Part shown: positions 1-11,100 of the stretch, piece after piece | Numbering within the stretch: position 1 is the stretch's first letter | How the letters are laid out: every line of letters starts with the position of its first letter | Source of the DNA: Paraspadella gotoi | Taxonomy: Eukaryota; Chaetognatha | Assembly (NCBI GenBank): GCA_051294375.1 | Contig: JBJCIZ010000028.1 | Coordinates: forward strand, 675,623 to 739,622 | Direction of reading: 5' to 3' | Length of the DNA: 64,000 nt | Notes under the pieces: generated by a model | What the model was told of the DNA's origin: nothing | The model's database searches: none | The model's input: the letters and a program-made list of their open reading frames with translations, nothing else | Translations under genes and position numbers: made by a program

Positions 1-450
1 CTCGGTCTTTCGTCTAACGGAAATGGCGTCCTCGCTCTCAATCTCACATTTAGAAATCCTTGAAAGTTTTGTCTTAAAAAAAAGTGGTCCAAAACTTCCC
101 CAAATTCTTTTATGATGGCCTCCGTCTGGAATTATTTCTCTTTCCCCCAATCCTCCCTCCGCTCATTTAGAAAAATCATATAAATTTATTTCAGTCATCA
201 TAACTGGTCCCTTGTTTAAAATTGGACATAAATTGCACCAGCCAATGCCCAGGCACTCGTGGTCGCTCTTGGCGTAGCCCAAGAGTTCCCGGGCAAGGGC
301 GACGGCATTATGGTTGATGCTTGCCACGTCTTGAACAGAAAGATAAATTGGATCGTTAAAATTTCTCAAGTAGGCTGAGCGAGAACTTGCCCGAGGCAAG
401 AAGAAAAAACTATTATTAAGACAACCCACATTTCCAAATATCGTCCGCAA
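1..450 (-). pseudogene. 3' part of a family U-like gene, cut by window edge
   Basis: On the minus strand this stretch repeats the 3' end of the gene at 5932-6994. Both contain a block ending in a version of 'EAIIKEFGEVLDHFF' followed by 'ESEDAISVRR'. Here the block is interrupted: about 72 bp (roughly 130-205) is inserted after the codons for SYDD relative to the other copy, and there is no GT donor, so it does not look like a normal intron. Upstream, a frame reads 'NAVALARELLGYAKSDHE'. The frame changes between the two parts, so the copy is either degenerate or affected by base errors. No function is known. The left window edge truncates it. Confidence 0.35.
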
Positions 451-575
451 ATGCCATACATAATGGTTAAAAAGGGGATTAAGTTAGTGAGAACGAAGCG
501 AACCTCGTGTCTGTACAAATGCAATATATAAAATTCTAGAAACATTTTGGGAGGGAGAGAGAGAGAGGCGAACAA
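366..575 (-). CDS. Short hydrophobic ORF, paralogue of 652-834
   Basis: This 69-codon minus-strand ORF aligns with the ORF at 652-834 over about 58 residues without gaps. Shared motifs include 'LINLIP'-type and 'SSC' segments, and the two hydrophobic stretches could span a membrane. A second frame is also open across part of the same DNA, so the coding frame is not certain. It may be a small membrane protein, an exon, or only a duplicated 3' flank of the neighbouring family S gene. Confidence 0.25.
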   Translation of the reverse strand: MFASLSLPPKMFLEFYILHLYRHEVRFVLTNLIPFLTIMYGICGRYLEMWVVLIIVFSSCLGQVLAQPT

Positions 576-651
576 ATTTTATTAGTAAATTATTTATATA
601 TATACATCGTTTTAGAAACGTGGATCGATCTTACGTATAAAAAACTTTTTT

Positions 652-834
652 TTAACGAATGGAGGAAGCGAGGGCGTAACCCACGCAAGAAGAGAGAACT
701 ATTACTAAAACGATCCACGTTTCTAAATACTCGCCGCGAACGGCGTAAATAACGGTTAGTAATGGAATTAAGTTAATGAGCAAAAAACTTAGATAATCTC
801 TATAATAATACAAAATATACAATTCGAAAAGCAT
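652..834 (-). CDS. Short hydrophobic ORF, paralogue of 366-575
   Basis: This 60-codon minus-strand ORF has two hydrophobic segments and a residue pattern shared with the ORF at 366-575. It lies just downstream of the acidic family S gene (stop at 862). The DNA at 800-850 is also similar to the region just downstream of the S genes near 52.6 and 63.2 kb, so part of it may be S 3' UTR. The two-copy conservation is real; coding status is unproven. Confidence 0.25.
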   Translation of the reverse strand: MLFELYILYYYRDYLSFLLINLIPLLTVIYAVRGEYLETWIVLVIVLSSCVGYALASSIR

Positions 835-861
835 CGAGGGAGAGAGAGAATGTACCGGTAA

Positions 862-1457
862 CTAACGACGGCGTTGGGAGTAAGAGGCGACTTCGGCGTC
901 CGCGGCGAGTTCGTCTTCCGCCGCCTCGTATGTCTCCGGATCCTCCTCGTCGTTTTCGTCTATGAGGAGAGCGTCTTCCTCGTAATCGGGGGCGCGGTCG
1001 GCGTCGTCTTCGTCGTCTTCCTCGTAATCGGGAGCCGCTTCGTTGTTGACGTTGCCGTTGACGTTGGCGTCGGAGGTGGAAGAGGAGGAGGCCGGGTTCC
1101 GGTTCTCCTTGTCGGCTTCCCGGTCGTCCTCCTGGGGCAGGATCTCCCCGTCGTCGACGAGCCACTTCTCGGCGTGTTTGGGCGGCTCCGGATTCCGGTA
1201 GGAAGAAGCGTCGAAATCGCGAATCTTTCTTTTTTTCAAAGGAAGTAAACGTTCGAGCGCCGAGTCTATGAAGCGATCCGGTTTGACCGCGCGAGGAGGA
1301 AAGGAGGATAACGCCGTCGTCGAAGAATCGGGGAACGACTGTTTTCGTCAAAGTCTAGGGCTATCTTATCCACGTTATTGAGCAAAACGCACCACTCGCC
1401 GAAAGAGATTCCCACGTTTTGTTTGAACAAGACGCGGTCGACCTCCGTCGCCGACAT
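862..1457 (-). CDS. Family S protein with acidic C-terminus
   Basis: The minus-strand ATG at 1457 opens a segment containing 'GISFGEWCVLLNNVDKIAL'. After one frame change near 1335 the reading continues in another frame through 'RFIDSALERLLPLKKRK' into the long ORF ending at 862, about 196 residues in all. The C-terminal half is highly acidic, with a 'KENRNP' motif, a serine run, two 'APDYEE' repeats, 'EEDALLID' and a terminal 'DAEVASYS'. The same tail is found in the S genes at 52.6 and 63.2 kb, which shows that this frame is translated. The N-terminal block faintly recalls DNA-binding coactivator folds, but I do not assign one. Function is unknown; the frame change is probably a base-call indel. 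Confidence 0.5.
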
Positions 1458-1754
1458 GACCTTCTTTTCGAATCGCGCAACGAATCGAAGCGATCGCAAC
1501 GGAAAAATAAACTGATAAACCTTGATAAATGAGAGAATTGATATACGGTTAAACATATAAATGCTGCATAATTCGGTAAATAAATTTTAGTCAAACATAG
1601 CATGTCAAAATAAAACAATTCTAGAATAATTCAATATCAATAAGGGAAAAAATAATATGATCGAGGAAATAAACATAATTGAAAACAGTTCACTCGACAA
1701 AGTGTCGATTTTCGCCACTGAGAAATTCGGGCACGGGTCTAACTGTCTATTCGT

Positions 1755-2408
1755 CTATTCATCAGGGACTCCCAGTACGTGTAGTTTCAGGTCATCAATG
1801 GAACGGGTCGCGTTCCAAAAAGCGGCGTTCCGCCTGTGGAACACCCGCCAGGAAAAGAGTTTCCAGGACAAACCAACTGACGACACTAAGTCGCCGGCTT
1901 GCGGGGAGTGAATGAGACCTCCCAGGGTCTCCTTTAGATGGATGGTTGCGATGGTAAGATCCGGATGCGGATCGTACGACCGTGGCGGCCTTCAAATCCA
2001 GATATCCCTGCCGTCGTCGTGCACCGAGCGCCAGGGAATCAGCGGAAAAACTTCCACATATCTTCCTGTAATGGCGGAGTCGTCCAAGAGGGCGCTCCGC
2101 GGTGAGACAACACAGCCATCTCTGCGTATCTCCCATCGTCCTCCCACCACCATGCCCATGGCGGTTTTGGGCCATCTCGAAAACGATTTCCTCAGTTCTG
2201 AATCGGTCAGGAGCATGACCTCCCTACACGATCCAAAGTAGAAGCTCTCTTCATTCCATATCGGCGTCAACGGCGTCAACGTTGCCGTTAATTGTCTGGG
2301 GATCGGGAACGCGGCTGATCTGACCCGCAGCGGCCGGTCGTAAAAGTTTGTCCATGCGAAGCCAACATAATGGTCTTTTGCAGCAAAGAACTTGGCTATC
2401 GCCGACAT
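1755..2408 (-). pseudogene. Family U gene with one in-frame TGA
   Basis: A single minus-strand frame of 218 codons runs from ATG 2408 to TAG 1755, broken only by one TGA at about 1990-1992. It aligns with the intact 248-residue U protein at 60493-61239. The N-termini share the pattern M..I..F.A....Y..F..T.F..RP..VR followed by PIPR, the middle has a 'FSRWP' block, and the C-terminal half has the hallmark 'SYDPHPD' then 'GDL.SS'. Because all other codons are open, the TGA could be a recent nonsense change, a base error, or a stop that is read through. Function unknown. Confidence 0.5.
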
Positions 2409-3129
2409 TTTCGAAAGTTAGACGTATGTTAGACGTAAGTTAGACGTATGTGTCGAAGCAAACTGATAAGAATAAACGAAAATTAGAAAATCGAAATTAC
2501 TTCAATTCCAAAAATATTTTAAGATAGAGAGAAAAATATAAAACACGAACGATGCTCTTTTGTCTAAGTTAGATTTTTTCCGAAAATATATAATTTCCGT
2601 CTCAGTCGCTAGATGTCGCGACAGATAGGGCGCGCTAAAAACGCCAAACACAAAATAAGAAAATGAACAACGCGCAGATTATTGATACGAAGAAAAATAA
2701 AATTCAAAATAACTTCGAAACATATCAAAATTAGACGAAAATTCGTATGATGTAAAAAACGACATATAAATTCAAATCACGCAAAAGACGACATTTATAC
2801 CGCGAAAAATTATGAAAATTCGATTATTTCTTATTGAAATTAGCGAGTAATCCATGTAGGTCGTCGCTCCGGCAAGTAGAAAATAAAATCCAAATTTCTG
2901 GCCGATGAAAAAGCGATATTGAGAGCGCAAAATTAACTCGTAAAATTAAAATATGTATTTTAGTAAGAAATACCCAATAGTCCGTCCGTAACTCACACAA
3001 ACGGATCTATCTTAAGGGTAAGAAGAACCCTAGATATAAAAAACAGAGACGCGGTCACGCATCTCTATATAGTATTGACACTCGCCAATCTATTGTTTCT
3101 TAATCCTCAAAAGAGGCAATCTTAACCTC
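2409..3129. other. AT-rich non-coding stretch, shared with 56.9-57.4 kb
   Basis: No gene is seen. The part from 2400 to about 2810 is repeated with many small indels at 56,940-57,368, directly upstream (minus-strand sense) of another family U copy. It is therefore conserved 5' flanking DNA of this gene family. It includes a short tandem of the motif 'gttagacgta' at 2415-2450. Confidence 0.5.
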
Positions 3130-3245
3130 ATCCCAGCTCAATGGGCCTCCGACATTTGCAGAGGAAATGGTCCCAGTTAATGGCCTCCGTCACTTGCAGA
3201 GGCAAATGGTCCCAGCTTAATGGGCCTCCGTTAATGAACATTTGT
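3130..3245. repeat. Tandem repeat, about 37-bp unit, 3 copies
   Basis: Three consecutive units carry the core 'tggtcccagcttaatgg' followed by 'gcctccg' and 'ttgcagagg'. They differ by a few substitutions and indels. No coding frame is supported. Confidence 0.6.
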
Positions 3246-3399
3246 CATAGCAAATGCAAGGAAGCGAAAACGATTTATTTATTAAAGCGACCACATGCGG
3301 TAAAAGTGCGCAAAAAAAAAAAAAGTTCGACGCTATGTGGCGAATTCCATATTTATTCATGGTAATTCTTTAACGGGTTTTTCCGGTTTTTACGTCGCC

Positions 3400-3520
3400 A
3401 AGGTGGCAGTTATGAGGCCTCAACGCTGAGCAGGAGTTTTTGTCTACTGTGCAGACGGCAGTTATAGAGCTCAACGCTGAGCCGGGGTTTTTCGTCTACT
3501 CCGCAGACGGCATACAACAA
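3400..3520. repeat. Two-copy direct repeat, about 55-bp unit
   Basis: Two adjacent units contain 'ggcagttat', 'ctcaacgctgagc' and 'gtttttgtctact' in the same order. The element 'caacgctgagc' may form a small hairpin. Nothing coding is seen here. Confidence 0.5.
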
Positions 3521-3679
3521 GCCCAAGTAAGCCAAAGCTCCCCACCCACGCTTGCAGGTGACAAGGACCGTCAATATGCTAGCTTTACATCCACCCACGC
3601 GGATGTGAAGGAGAGTGGAAATTAAACACCCCACTTAGATAACTTATATCTCAATCTTAATTATCGTTATCAATATGAA

Positions 3680-3835
3680 CCATATTAGCTCATGAAAACT
3701 GCACCACATCCCACTTAAGGTAGCAGTAGCAACAAGAGACGTGGGGACCGAACAAAGCCGATGCCACCATGTCGTCTTTATTACTAACTCCTGTAATAAC
3801 TGACGAATCTATTTAGCCTAATATATAAAAGAGGA
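3680..3835 (-). promoter_or_regulatory. TATA/initiator promoter and leader of the family U gene
   Basis: On the minus strand a TATA box (reverse complement of 'atatataaaa', 3821-3830) is followed about 25 nt later by TCAGT (3799-3803), the spacing of a core promoter. An ATG at 3770 opens a short reading frame that starts 'MVASALFGPH'. The same TATA, TCAG, ATG and leader order occurs near 44.1, 51.3 and 61.9 kb, each time upstream of a family U gene, and the leader peptide is conserved (MVAS.LFGPHVS). This supports a promoter plus first coding exon, although splicing into the main U ORF cannot be shown. Confidence 0.45.
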
Positions 3836-3839
3836 TTGA

Positions 3840-4080
3840 GTATTCATTATGATTATATTAAATAACGTGAAACAAACGAAAATAAACGGGAGAGAATTAC
3901 AAATTGTTACCGGCCAAAATCACGACTGAAGAAATTACAAGCGATCGAGAACTAAAAGCGTTTTGTTTACAATTCAGCGAAGGCCAATACTTTTGTAAAT
4001 AAAGAACGAGGCCCGAAACGAAAACAACAACTCTTTGATATTCTGACAGCAAGAGTCCGGAATTACAGATCTTGATGGTA
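3840..4080 (-). other. Copy of the family U 3' region
   Basis: This stretch matches the DNA around and beyond the stop of the U genes (about 42,500-42,740, 49,750-49,970 and 60,360-60,570). It includes the codons for the end of U, but no upstream U coding sequence is attached. It is a duplicated 3' flank adjoining the promoter module at 3680-3835. Confidence 0.5.
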
Positions 4081-4143
4081 ATCTGCTCCCCGATCGCGAA
4101 TTCCACGTTCGGTCTGCTCAATCCAAATTCCGAACTCCCCCCC

Positions 4144-4722
4144 TTATCGGCTCTTTTTACCATCGCTCTCCCCTTTAACGCTAGTATTTTTCCCCATAAT
4201 GACCACGTGATCGTCTCCGGTCAAGGTTCCCGTCTTGGACGTACCGAAAGCCGCTCCCGTCGTTCGCAATTTCCCGCTCCCGTAAAAATTTTGGCTGGAT
4301 GAGGGTGGGCCGACGGCGACCATCCTGGCGTGGAGGCAAGGATCCTTCAACGCCTTCTTCAAATTGGAGTCGGCGAGGAGCGGGTGTCGCGGCTTCGTCG
4401 CGCCCGATCCCTGAGCGTAGTTGAGGAAACCCGCGCCGCCGCCGACTTGGTTGACGACGGTCTTGACGGGGGATTTCGGTTTGAAGAAGAAAAATCCTTG
4501 TTTCCCCTTCGAGGACGACGTCATCGGCGTCCCGGGTCTCTCCGTTCCCCGCCGCGCTCGAGGTCGAAGCGACGGGAGTCTCGTCGACGCTGACTCGAGC
4601 CACGCGGGGAGCGACGTAACGCGTCTTGTTCTTCCCCCGCATGGCGAATCCGATTTCCGGATTGCGAAAACCGCGAAGCATGGCCTGGTCGTATTCGTCA
4701 AAGAACGCCTTGACTATTTTTA
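4144..4722 (-). CDS. Unrecognised basic protein, frame change inside
   Basis: A likely splice acceptor (reverse complement of 'ctatttttat') precedes an open stretch that reads 'KAFFDEYDQAMLRGF' and 'NPEIGFAMRGKNKTRY'. About 60 codons later the sense appears to move to a second frame with 'QGFFFFKPKSPVKTVVNQ', a glycine-rich patch, 'GDDHVVIMGKN' and a stop at 4144. Both parts have the GC-rich composition of coding DNA here, and the joined length would be about 190 residues. I do not recognise the family. The frame change probably reflects a single-base indel. Confidence 0.35.
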
Positions 4723-5072
4723 TTTTTTTCGTTTTTCGTCGTTGGCGAAAAAGAGAGGGTAGGATTTTTTGTTTTTGTTTTTCGCGATGAACGAACGGAT
4801 GAGAATTTCGAATTAGTTTTTTTTCTCCGAAGGATGATGAAAATTTATTTTCGGGAAAAGAAAAATCGGCGAGTGGAAAGTTTTCGTCCCCGACGATCGA
4901 ATTTAAGGGGAGAGGCGTGCCTGGCGGGCGTTTTTCGAGGGGGAAGAGCGCCTTTGCGGGAGAACGTGGCGTCGATCGTTTCCGACGACAACAAGAGAGA
5001 AGCTATTAATTTTTTCGTTCGCGACGACGGGCGAGGATCGACGGCGAGGATCGACGAGAGAGAGAAAGAACG

Positions 5073-5683
5073 TCAATTTTTGGCGACGGCGGGGTGCGTT
5101 TTCGTCGAAGAGGAAGAGGAAGACGGCGGTGAAACTCGGCGGCCTTCTCTGAGTACGCAAGCGAAGGACGCCTGAAGGGTTTTGAGAAGCTCGATAGTGA
5201 AATTAACGAGATATTCGCGGCTCAGGCCGCGCATGCGCCGACCGATCTTTTTAGATTTTATAGGCGGGACAAATAAGTACCTAGTCGACTCATCTTCGTT
5301 AACCCGGCTCTTTGAGCGAGAGTCGTTTGGAGAGGAACGCTTAGATCCCTCCTTGGAGCTCGAAGATCCGTTTCCGCGTTTCTCTTTCTTCCTTTCCCCC
5401 TTGACTTTGCTCTTCTCTCCCCGCCCCCGCGCCCGACGAGGTTCTTTCTGGCTCTTGTTCGCGCGCGAGATTTCTTTCCCCCCTTTCCTCTTTGAGACCG
5501 CGTCAACGAAAAGCGCAGAGAGGCGGAGGCAAGAAAACGCCAAGTTCCACCAATTTGACGGCCAGCAGCGATCTTGGTTCGACGCCGAGCTCGATGTTTG
5601 CGGTTCTTCGCCATGGCCTTGAGATAACTGCTTTCGAATTGGTGAACTTTCTCCGAACACGCCGTAAAAAAGACGATGCACAC
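5073..5683 (-). CDS. Lysine/arginine/serine-rich unrecognised protein
   Basis: The minus-strand ORF of about 200 codons has a very basic middle (repeated K, R, E and S residues) and then a less biased tail 'SREYLVNFTIELLKTLQA' ending in a serine run. A second frame is open over the first part and carries 'MAKNRKHRARRRTKIAAG', so an indel or an intron may separate two true exons. Low-complexity basic regions like this are common in nuclear or RNA-associated proteins, but nothing diagnostic is visible. It lies upstream of 4144-4722 on the same strand and could belong to the same transcription unit. Confidence 0.3.
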
Positions 5684-5696
5684 CTAATGCACCTAC

Positions 5697-5947
5697 TCAC
5701 ATGGCGCGACAAACGAATCGGGGAGCCGCTCGGTCCGACCACGTTAAGGGGTGGAACATAGTTTGGGAGCAGAGAGCTGATTTGCGAAAGTCTCGGGGAA
5801 AAAAGAATGGTGCTGAGGTGGAAGCGAATGCGGCTCCAGAATCGGTAGCAGCGGGAGCGGCGGGAGGAGGCAAAGATGTTCGAATTCTCTTCGCGCTCTT
5901 GTAAATGTCAAATTCTTTTTGCCATTTTTTTTTAAATTGCGGTATCA
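5697..5947 (-). CDS. Small ORF, possible first exon
   Basis: An 83-codon minus-strand ORF starts 'MIPQFKKKWQKEFDIY'. Its start overlaps the stop region of the gene at 5932-6994. Composition becomes alanine- and proline-rich after residue 25. It could be a short gene or the first exon of the unit running down to 5073. No homology is recognised. Confidence 0.2.
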
Positions 5948-6994
5948 TGGGTGGAATATTTCTTTGTCCTTCTCCGTCTAACGGAAATGGCGTCCTCGCT
6001 CTCAATCTCACATCTTAGAAATCCTTGAAAGTTTTGGTTTAAAAAAAAGTGGTCCAAAACTTCCCCAAATTCTTTTATAATGGCCTCCCTTGAGTCATCA
6101 TAACTGGTCCCTCGTTTAAAATTGGACATGAATTGCACCAGCGTTTTGACGTCGTGGGGGGATGTTTATCCGTCGTGTTCTCCGTTGAAGGAATTTGACG
6201 TGAGACTGCATCCAAGTGGGAGTGTTGCTCCACTTGAATGTCGTCTGCGACACCGGAGTTGTCAATCTCACAAGTGAGATTAACGTAGAGAACGAACTGT
6301 TCCCCCTCTTCCTTCTTACAGCCGATAAACCCTTTTAATACATGATTTGCGAGTTTCGTAAACTCATGTTTCTAGATCGCCCGCCCACTTCGAATTGAGA
6401 TTGGGCGTCAATCTCTCCGCAAGTCTAAATGCCCCGATTATGAAATCGGGGTGAGGGTCATAAATCAATCGCTCCGTCCAATCCATTGAGCTGTAGTAAT
6501 ATAACAGTTATCATTAAACTAAACTTTGTTGTTAATCTAATGATTAATAGCAAGAAAAAATTAATCTATTACCCTTGCGTGTCCTCCGGTTTTCTCATAG
6601 ATTCTAATGTCTTCCTCTCCGCGAAAATGATATCCTCCTCTCCTGGGAGGACCGTGTCATCCCAGACCCAAATATTACCTTGGTGTCTGGGGGGTGTGAC
6701 GAAGGTTGCATAAATGTCTTCCCAGTCTTCAAATGTCACAACTCCGAATAACTTGCTTGGCCACGATGAAACAATCCCCATTAGTGCACTTTGGGAAGGG
6801 AGATTGTAATTATACAATCTCCCAGATTCCGCCTCTCTCTCTAATTTGTCTTTAATGTTTGTTAACCCACTCGACCACGCGATGGAAAGAGGGAATTTAT
6901 CTGATGCTACGAACAGTGGCCGATCGTAGGCGTATGTACACCGAAAGTGTGCCCAGTAAAACTGGTTGGTGTATTTCTTAATGACTCTATCCAT
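5932..6994 (-). CDS. Family U-like gene with intron, diverged paralogue
   Basis: Exon 1 runs from ATG 6994 to about 6572 (about 141 codons). It contains 'RPLFVASDKFPLS' and 'SSWPSKLFGVV', matching the RP..V and WP....GV blocks of other U proteins. A donor AAGG|GTAATA and an acceptor at about 6490 give a phase-consistent join to an exon reading 'MDWTERLIYDPHPDF' and 'WAGDL', the family hallmark. Further along, DNA similar to 54.58-54.75 kb and a final block 'MSNFKRGTSYDDSRE' to 'DAISVRRRR' stops at 5932. The middle joins are unresolved. Function unknown. Confidence 0.45.
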
Positions 6995-7269
6995 TGTTAT
7001 CGATTGATATTGAAAATCTAATTTTAAAAACAAAAAATTTAAAAAAACTATTTTATAAAACAAAACTGTCAATCAATAATAGTCCATATCATAATGAAGT
7101 AATTTAAAATATTTATTCAGCTAAATCATCCACGTCCCAATATTCTTCTCTATCGTTAAATAACAGTATTAGAACACGTTTACTAAGTACACATCGCCTC
7201 GTACACATTTCAGTCTTTGAGTTTCAAGTTATTTATGATCTTGTTTGCAGAAGTTTTTAACGTTGTTAT

Positions 7270-7730
7270 TTCTTTTTTCTTTGAAAATATCGTTTTCCGG
7301 TGTTTTCTACGTTTTTATCTCTTTTAACAATGGAAAAGACGTTTTTCGGTGTTTTTAACGTTTTTATCTCTTTTGACATTGGAAAAGTCGTTTTCCGGTG
7401 TTTTTAACGTTTTTAGCTCTTTTTACATAGGAAAAGAAAACGGAGAAGTCGTTTTTCGGTATTTTTCACGTTTTTAACTCTTTTTACATAGGAAAAGGAA
7501 AATTCGTTTTTCGGTGTTTTTAACGTTTTCATCTCTTTTTACAAAAGAAAAGTCGTTTTTTGATGTTTTTAACGTTTTTAGCTTTTTTTACATAGAAATA
7601 GTCGTTTGACGAGTTTTTCAACGGTTTTATTTCTTTTTTTATTGGAAAAGTCGTTTGCCAAAGTTTTTAACGTTTTTAATTACATTACAATTACATTGGA
7701 AAAGTTATTTTTCGGTGTTTTTAACGTATA
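7270..7730. repeat. Minisatellite, about 60-bp unit, about 8 copies
   Basis: The unit is built from 'gtttttaacgtttttatct' followed by 'cttttacattggaaaag' and 'tcgtttttcggtg', repeated about eight times with substitutions. It is followed by an AT-dinucleotide tract at 7730-7780. The interval 7080-8155 otherwise shows no supportable gene. Confidence 0.7.
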
Positions 7731-8155
7731 TGAATATATATATAATATATATATGAATATATATATGATATATATATGATACTGGCGGAAGTAAAAGCAG
7801 CGGTGCTTATCGACTTGCTGTAAATTTTTTACTCACCCCATTAAGTGCGGCTACCCCTACCTTTAAGAGGGATTCCAGGCTTGCTTGGTTCTGTAGTTCC
7901 CGTTTCTGGTTCTGATTCCTCCGCGATGAGCTGATTAATACATATTAAATAGTAAACGTGGGCAGGAGCGACATCGTTTGCCACAACTCGTGTTTTTTTG
8001 TCATATTTTTGAATCGTTTTTACCAAAGTTGTTATCACATCTTTTTGAGAATTTTAGTATAAATTGTTAAAACTCGTTTAAAAAAATTTGTTTTCATTGA
8101 CAGTTTTATATATAAAAGTATAACTGAAACTTAAAACTAAAACCCGTGATCGACC

Positions 8156-11100
8156 ATGTCGTCGAGCCCTGGCGCCGCCCTCGACGCCGACGACGTCCCT
8201 CTCGTCGCCGTGACGATCGCCGTCGGCGCCGTCCTCGCTCTCGTCCTCATCTTCATCGGCGCCTTCGCCCGGAAAAAGGGAGAGAGCGACGCCGACGAGG
8301 GAGAGCGAGACGATGGGCGGGAGACGTCGAACGGTCGAGCCGGCGGCGTGGCGGGACCGGAACCGGGGAGAGCGGCCAAGGCGGCGGGGAAGCGTCAAGC
8401 GGCGCGAAAGGAAAAGCCCAAGCAGGACTCTTTCGCTCATCCTTTGCTCGTTAATAATTTGAAAGGTGAGGGTGTCGAGGGGGGGGGAGGAAAGGGGGAG
8501 GAAGATATTGGAAATCGATGAAAATGTATGAAAGCAAAATAGATGGAACTACTACTTAAAGAATAAAGTATCGCATCCAATTCGACCCCCCCCACTCCTT
8601 CCTTTTTGTCGCTAACTCGCCGCACCTCACCTCTCTAGGCCAAGGAGGTGAGTTGCTGTCTATGGACCTGAGTCCCAACGGCAAATACCTCGCCACGAGT
8701 TCCGACGACCGCACCGTCTTCCTCTGGTCCACCAAGCAGTTCGAGACCAAGGACGTCCGCTCCGTTCGCGCCAACGTCGAGCTCGATCACGCCACGCGCG
8801 TTAAATTTAGTCCAGACTCCAAGGCTTTCGTCGTCAGGTAAAGAAATGTATTGTTAATAATGTAAAAAAAAAAAATATTTAACGAACGAGCTAACTTTGG
8901 AAATTACTCCGGGGCCTTTTTTACTAGATAATAACAAAGACCCTGAAAGCTCGCGATCGAGACATTTTTAACATTTTTAACAGTGCGTGAATGTAAATGA
9001 ACTTATCTTTATTTTTCTCATAAGTCTGGCCTATGATAACACGATTCGCATCTTTCGTCTGGGCAAAAAAGACGACGGCAGTCTGGGAAACATCACCGCC
9101 TCTCCGGAAAACGACTTTAAGAATTCCTCGCCCGAAGGTTGGTCGGTGACCGTTTTATCCCCCGACTTTTTTCGTTTTAATCCCGTGACGAATCGGATTT
9201 GGATCTCATTGAAAAATTTATTTCGCCAAAGTATCCGGATGAATATCTGGCTCTCGTCTCATTTTGTAATACTGTACCGCCCGTAATTTGTCTCCATTCG
9301 GGAGACGATGTCCCCAGTAGGTTGTTGTATGACCCCATGACCTTCTTTGATAGGCAAGGGTGAGATCATCGCCATTGACCCCTGACCCCATGACTTCCTC
9401 TTTGATAGGCAAAGGGCGAGATCATCGCCATTGACCCCTGACCCCATGACCTTCCTCTTTGATAGGCAAGGGTGAGATCATCGCCATTGACCCTGACCCC
9501 ATGACCTTCCTCTTTGATAGGCAAGGGCGAGATCATCGCCATTGACCCCTGACCTCATGACCTTCCTCTTTGATAGGCAAGGGCGAGATCATCGCCATTG
9601 ACCCCTGACCCCGTGACCTTTCTCTTTGATAGGCAAGGGCGAGATCATCGCCATCGACGTCGCCTCCACCGGAAAGTTCATCCTCACCGTCCACAACGAC
9701 GTCCACCTTTTGCTCTGGGATCTCAAGGGAAAAGTCCTCGCCGCCGTCAACACCAATCAGGTTCGTGTTTTATAATATTTTCTCTTATTCAAATAATAAT
9801 AATAATAATAATAATAATGCTTTAATAAATTAGTAGCGTTAGTTGTCTATCTCTGGTTTGATAGTTGTCTTTCCAGGAAGAAGGACAATTAGTAGACACA
9901 TTTAAATCCGATTCTTTTTAAGATAGAAATCCCAGGAAAACGGCATTCTTTTCCTTTTTTTCCGTTCTATCTGAATATATGACTTTTGTTAGACTTTTTA
10001 AAATTCTTGGCCCTCCCCAGGAGCGCCAAAGTGCCACGAGCATCAAAATTCACATATATTCGTAGATTTCTTGAACAAGTTCTATTTAAATTTAATTTTC
10101 TAATATAATTAGCTCATTCCTGACTAGAATATTGCATTGCAAGTTAGTGAATATATTAAAAAAATAGTTTTAGGTGCTTATTATGTTGAAAAACTATTTT
10201 TACAAACCGGAAGTTATCAAAAACAGCAAAAAATTAGTTCTAAAGCTACGAAATACTTTTTATAATGCGTTAGATATGTTACATGTTCTGTTTTTATCAT
10301 TTATTTCAAAAGTTTAATTTAATATTTTAATTATTAGATATTGTTTAATTATGCCAGACGCGCAAGCTTTTTTACTTTAACTTTGATGTTTAAAAATGAC
10401 TGATGAACTTTCATTGTATTTTATGTCAGATACCTAAATCAATAATACCAATATATATTGTTATAATAGAGAAATATGGTGTAAAGACATTAAAAAAAAT
10501 AAAAAAGTGAATAAAGAAAAAGTCAATCTCTTGAACCTTTGAACCTTCCCTAAATCATGGTGGTGGATGATGCCCAACCACCACGGCCCTCACAATGACT
10601 CCCCGTCTCCGCTGCTGAGACAGAGGGAAGACCTCTGGAAAGGCAATAAGCAACCAATGCCCTCTAATCACCTGTCGCAACTATGACTCTCCTCAGAGAA
10701 GTTGTCAAGCCAAATGACAGCTTCAGACGAATAAAGGGGAAAGCTCAAGTCCTCATTTAAAATCAGCACGGACAATAAACACATTTTTCTTAACTAGCTT
10801 TAAAGCTACAAATCATAGGTGACCACGCATTCGATTCATTTTTTATTGCTGGCTATCTATATATGTCACTTTTGATATACTGGATTTCTGGATTTCTGGA
10901 ACAGGCAGCTTTTTTATCTCAAGATGTATATTACTATCAGGAATACTGAAATTGAGAGATAGTGAATAGGAAATGAAAGGAATAAGGTAATGTTTAGGTT
11001 CAGTTGTTTTAAAATAAGAACTATTTATTGAAATATAAATGTAGTAAACTATTAACTTGAAAAAATTATAAAAACTGTAATATGTAACTAACATTAACTA

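Noticed and set aside
1266-1457. PC4/p15 coactivator-like domain at the start of the S gene
   Set aside because: Resemblance is limited to a few residues around 'GISFGEWCVLL'; key basic and aromatic positions cannot be confirmed.
3141-3634. Short ORFs in the 3.1-3.6 kb repeats
   Set aside because: They span tandem repeats with no conserved codon pattern and are open by chance in both strands.
7270-7730. CRISPR-like array
   Set aside because: Repeats are contiguous and lack unique spacers; the genome is eukaryotic. The same applies to 17.2-18.0 kb.
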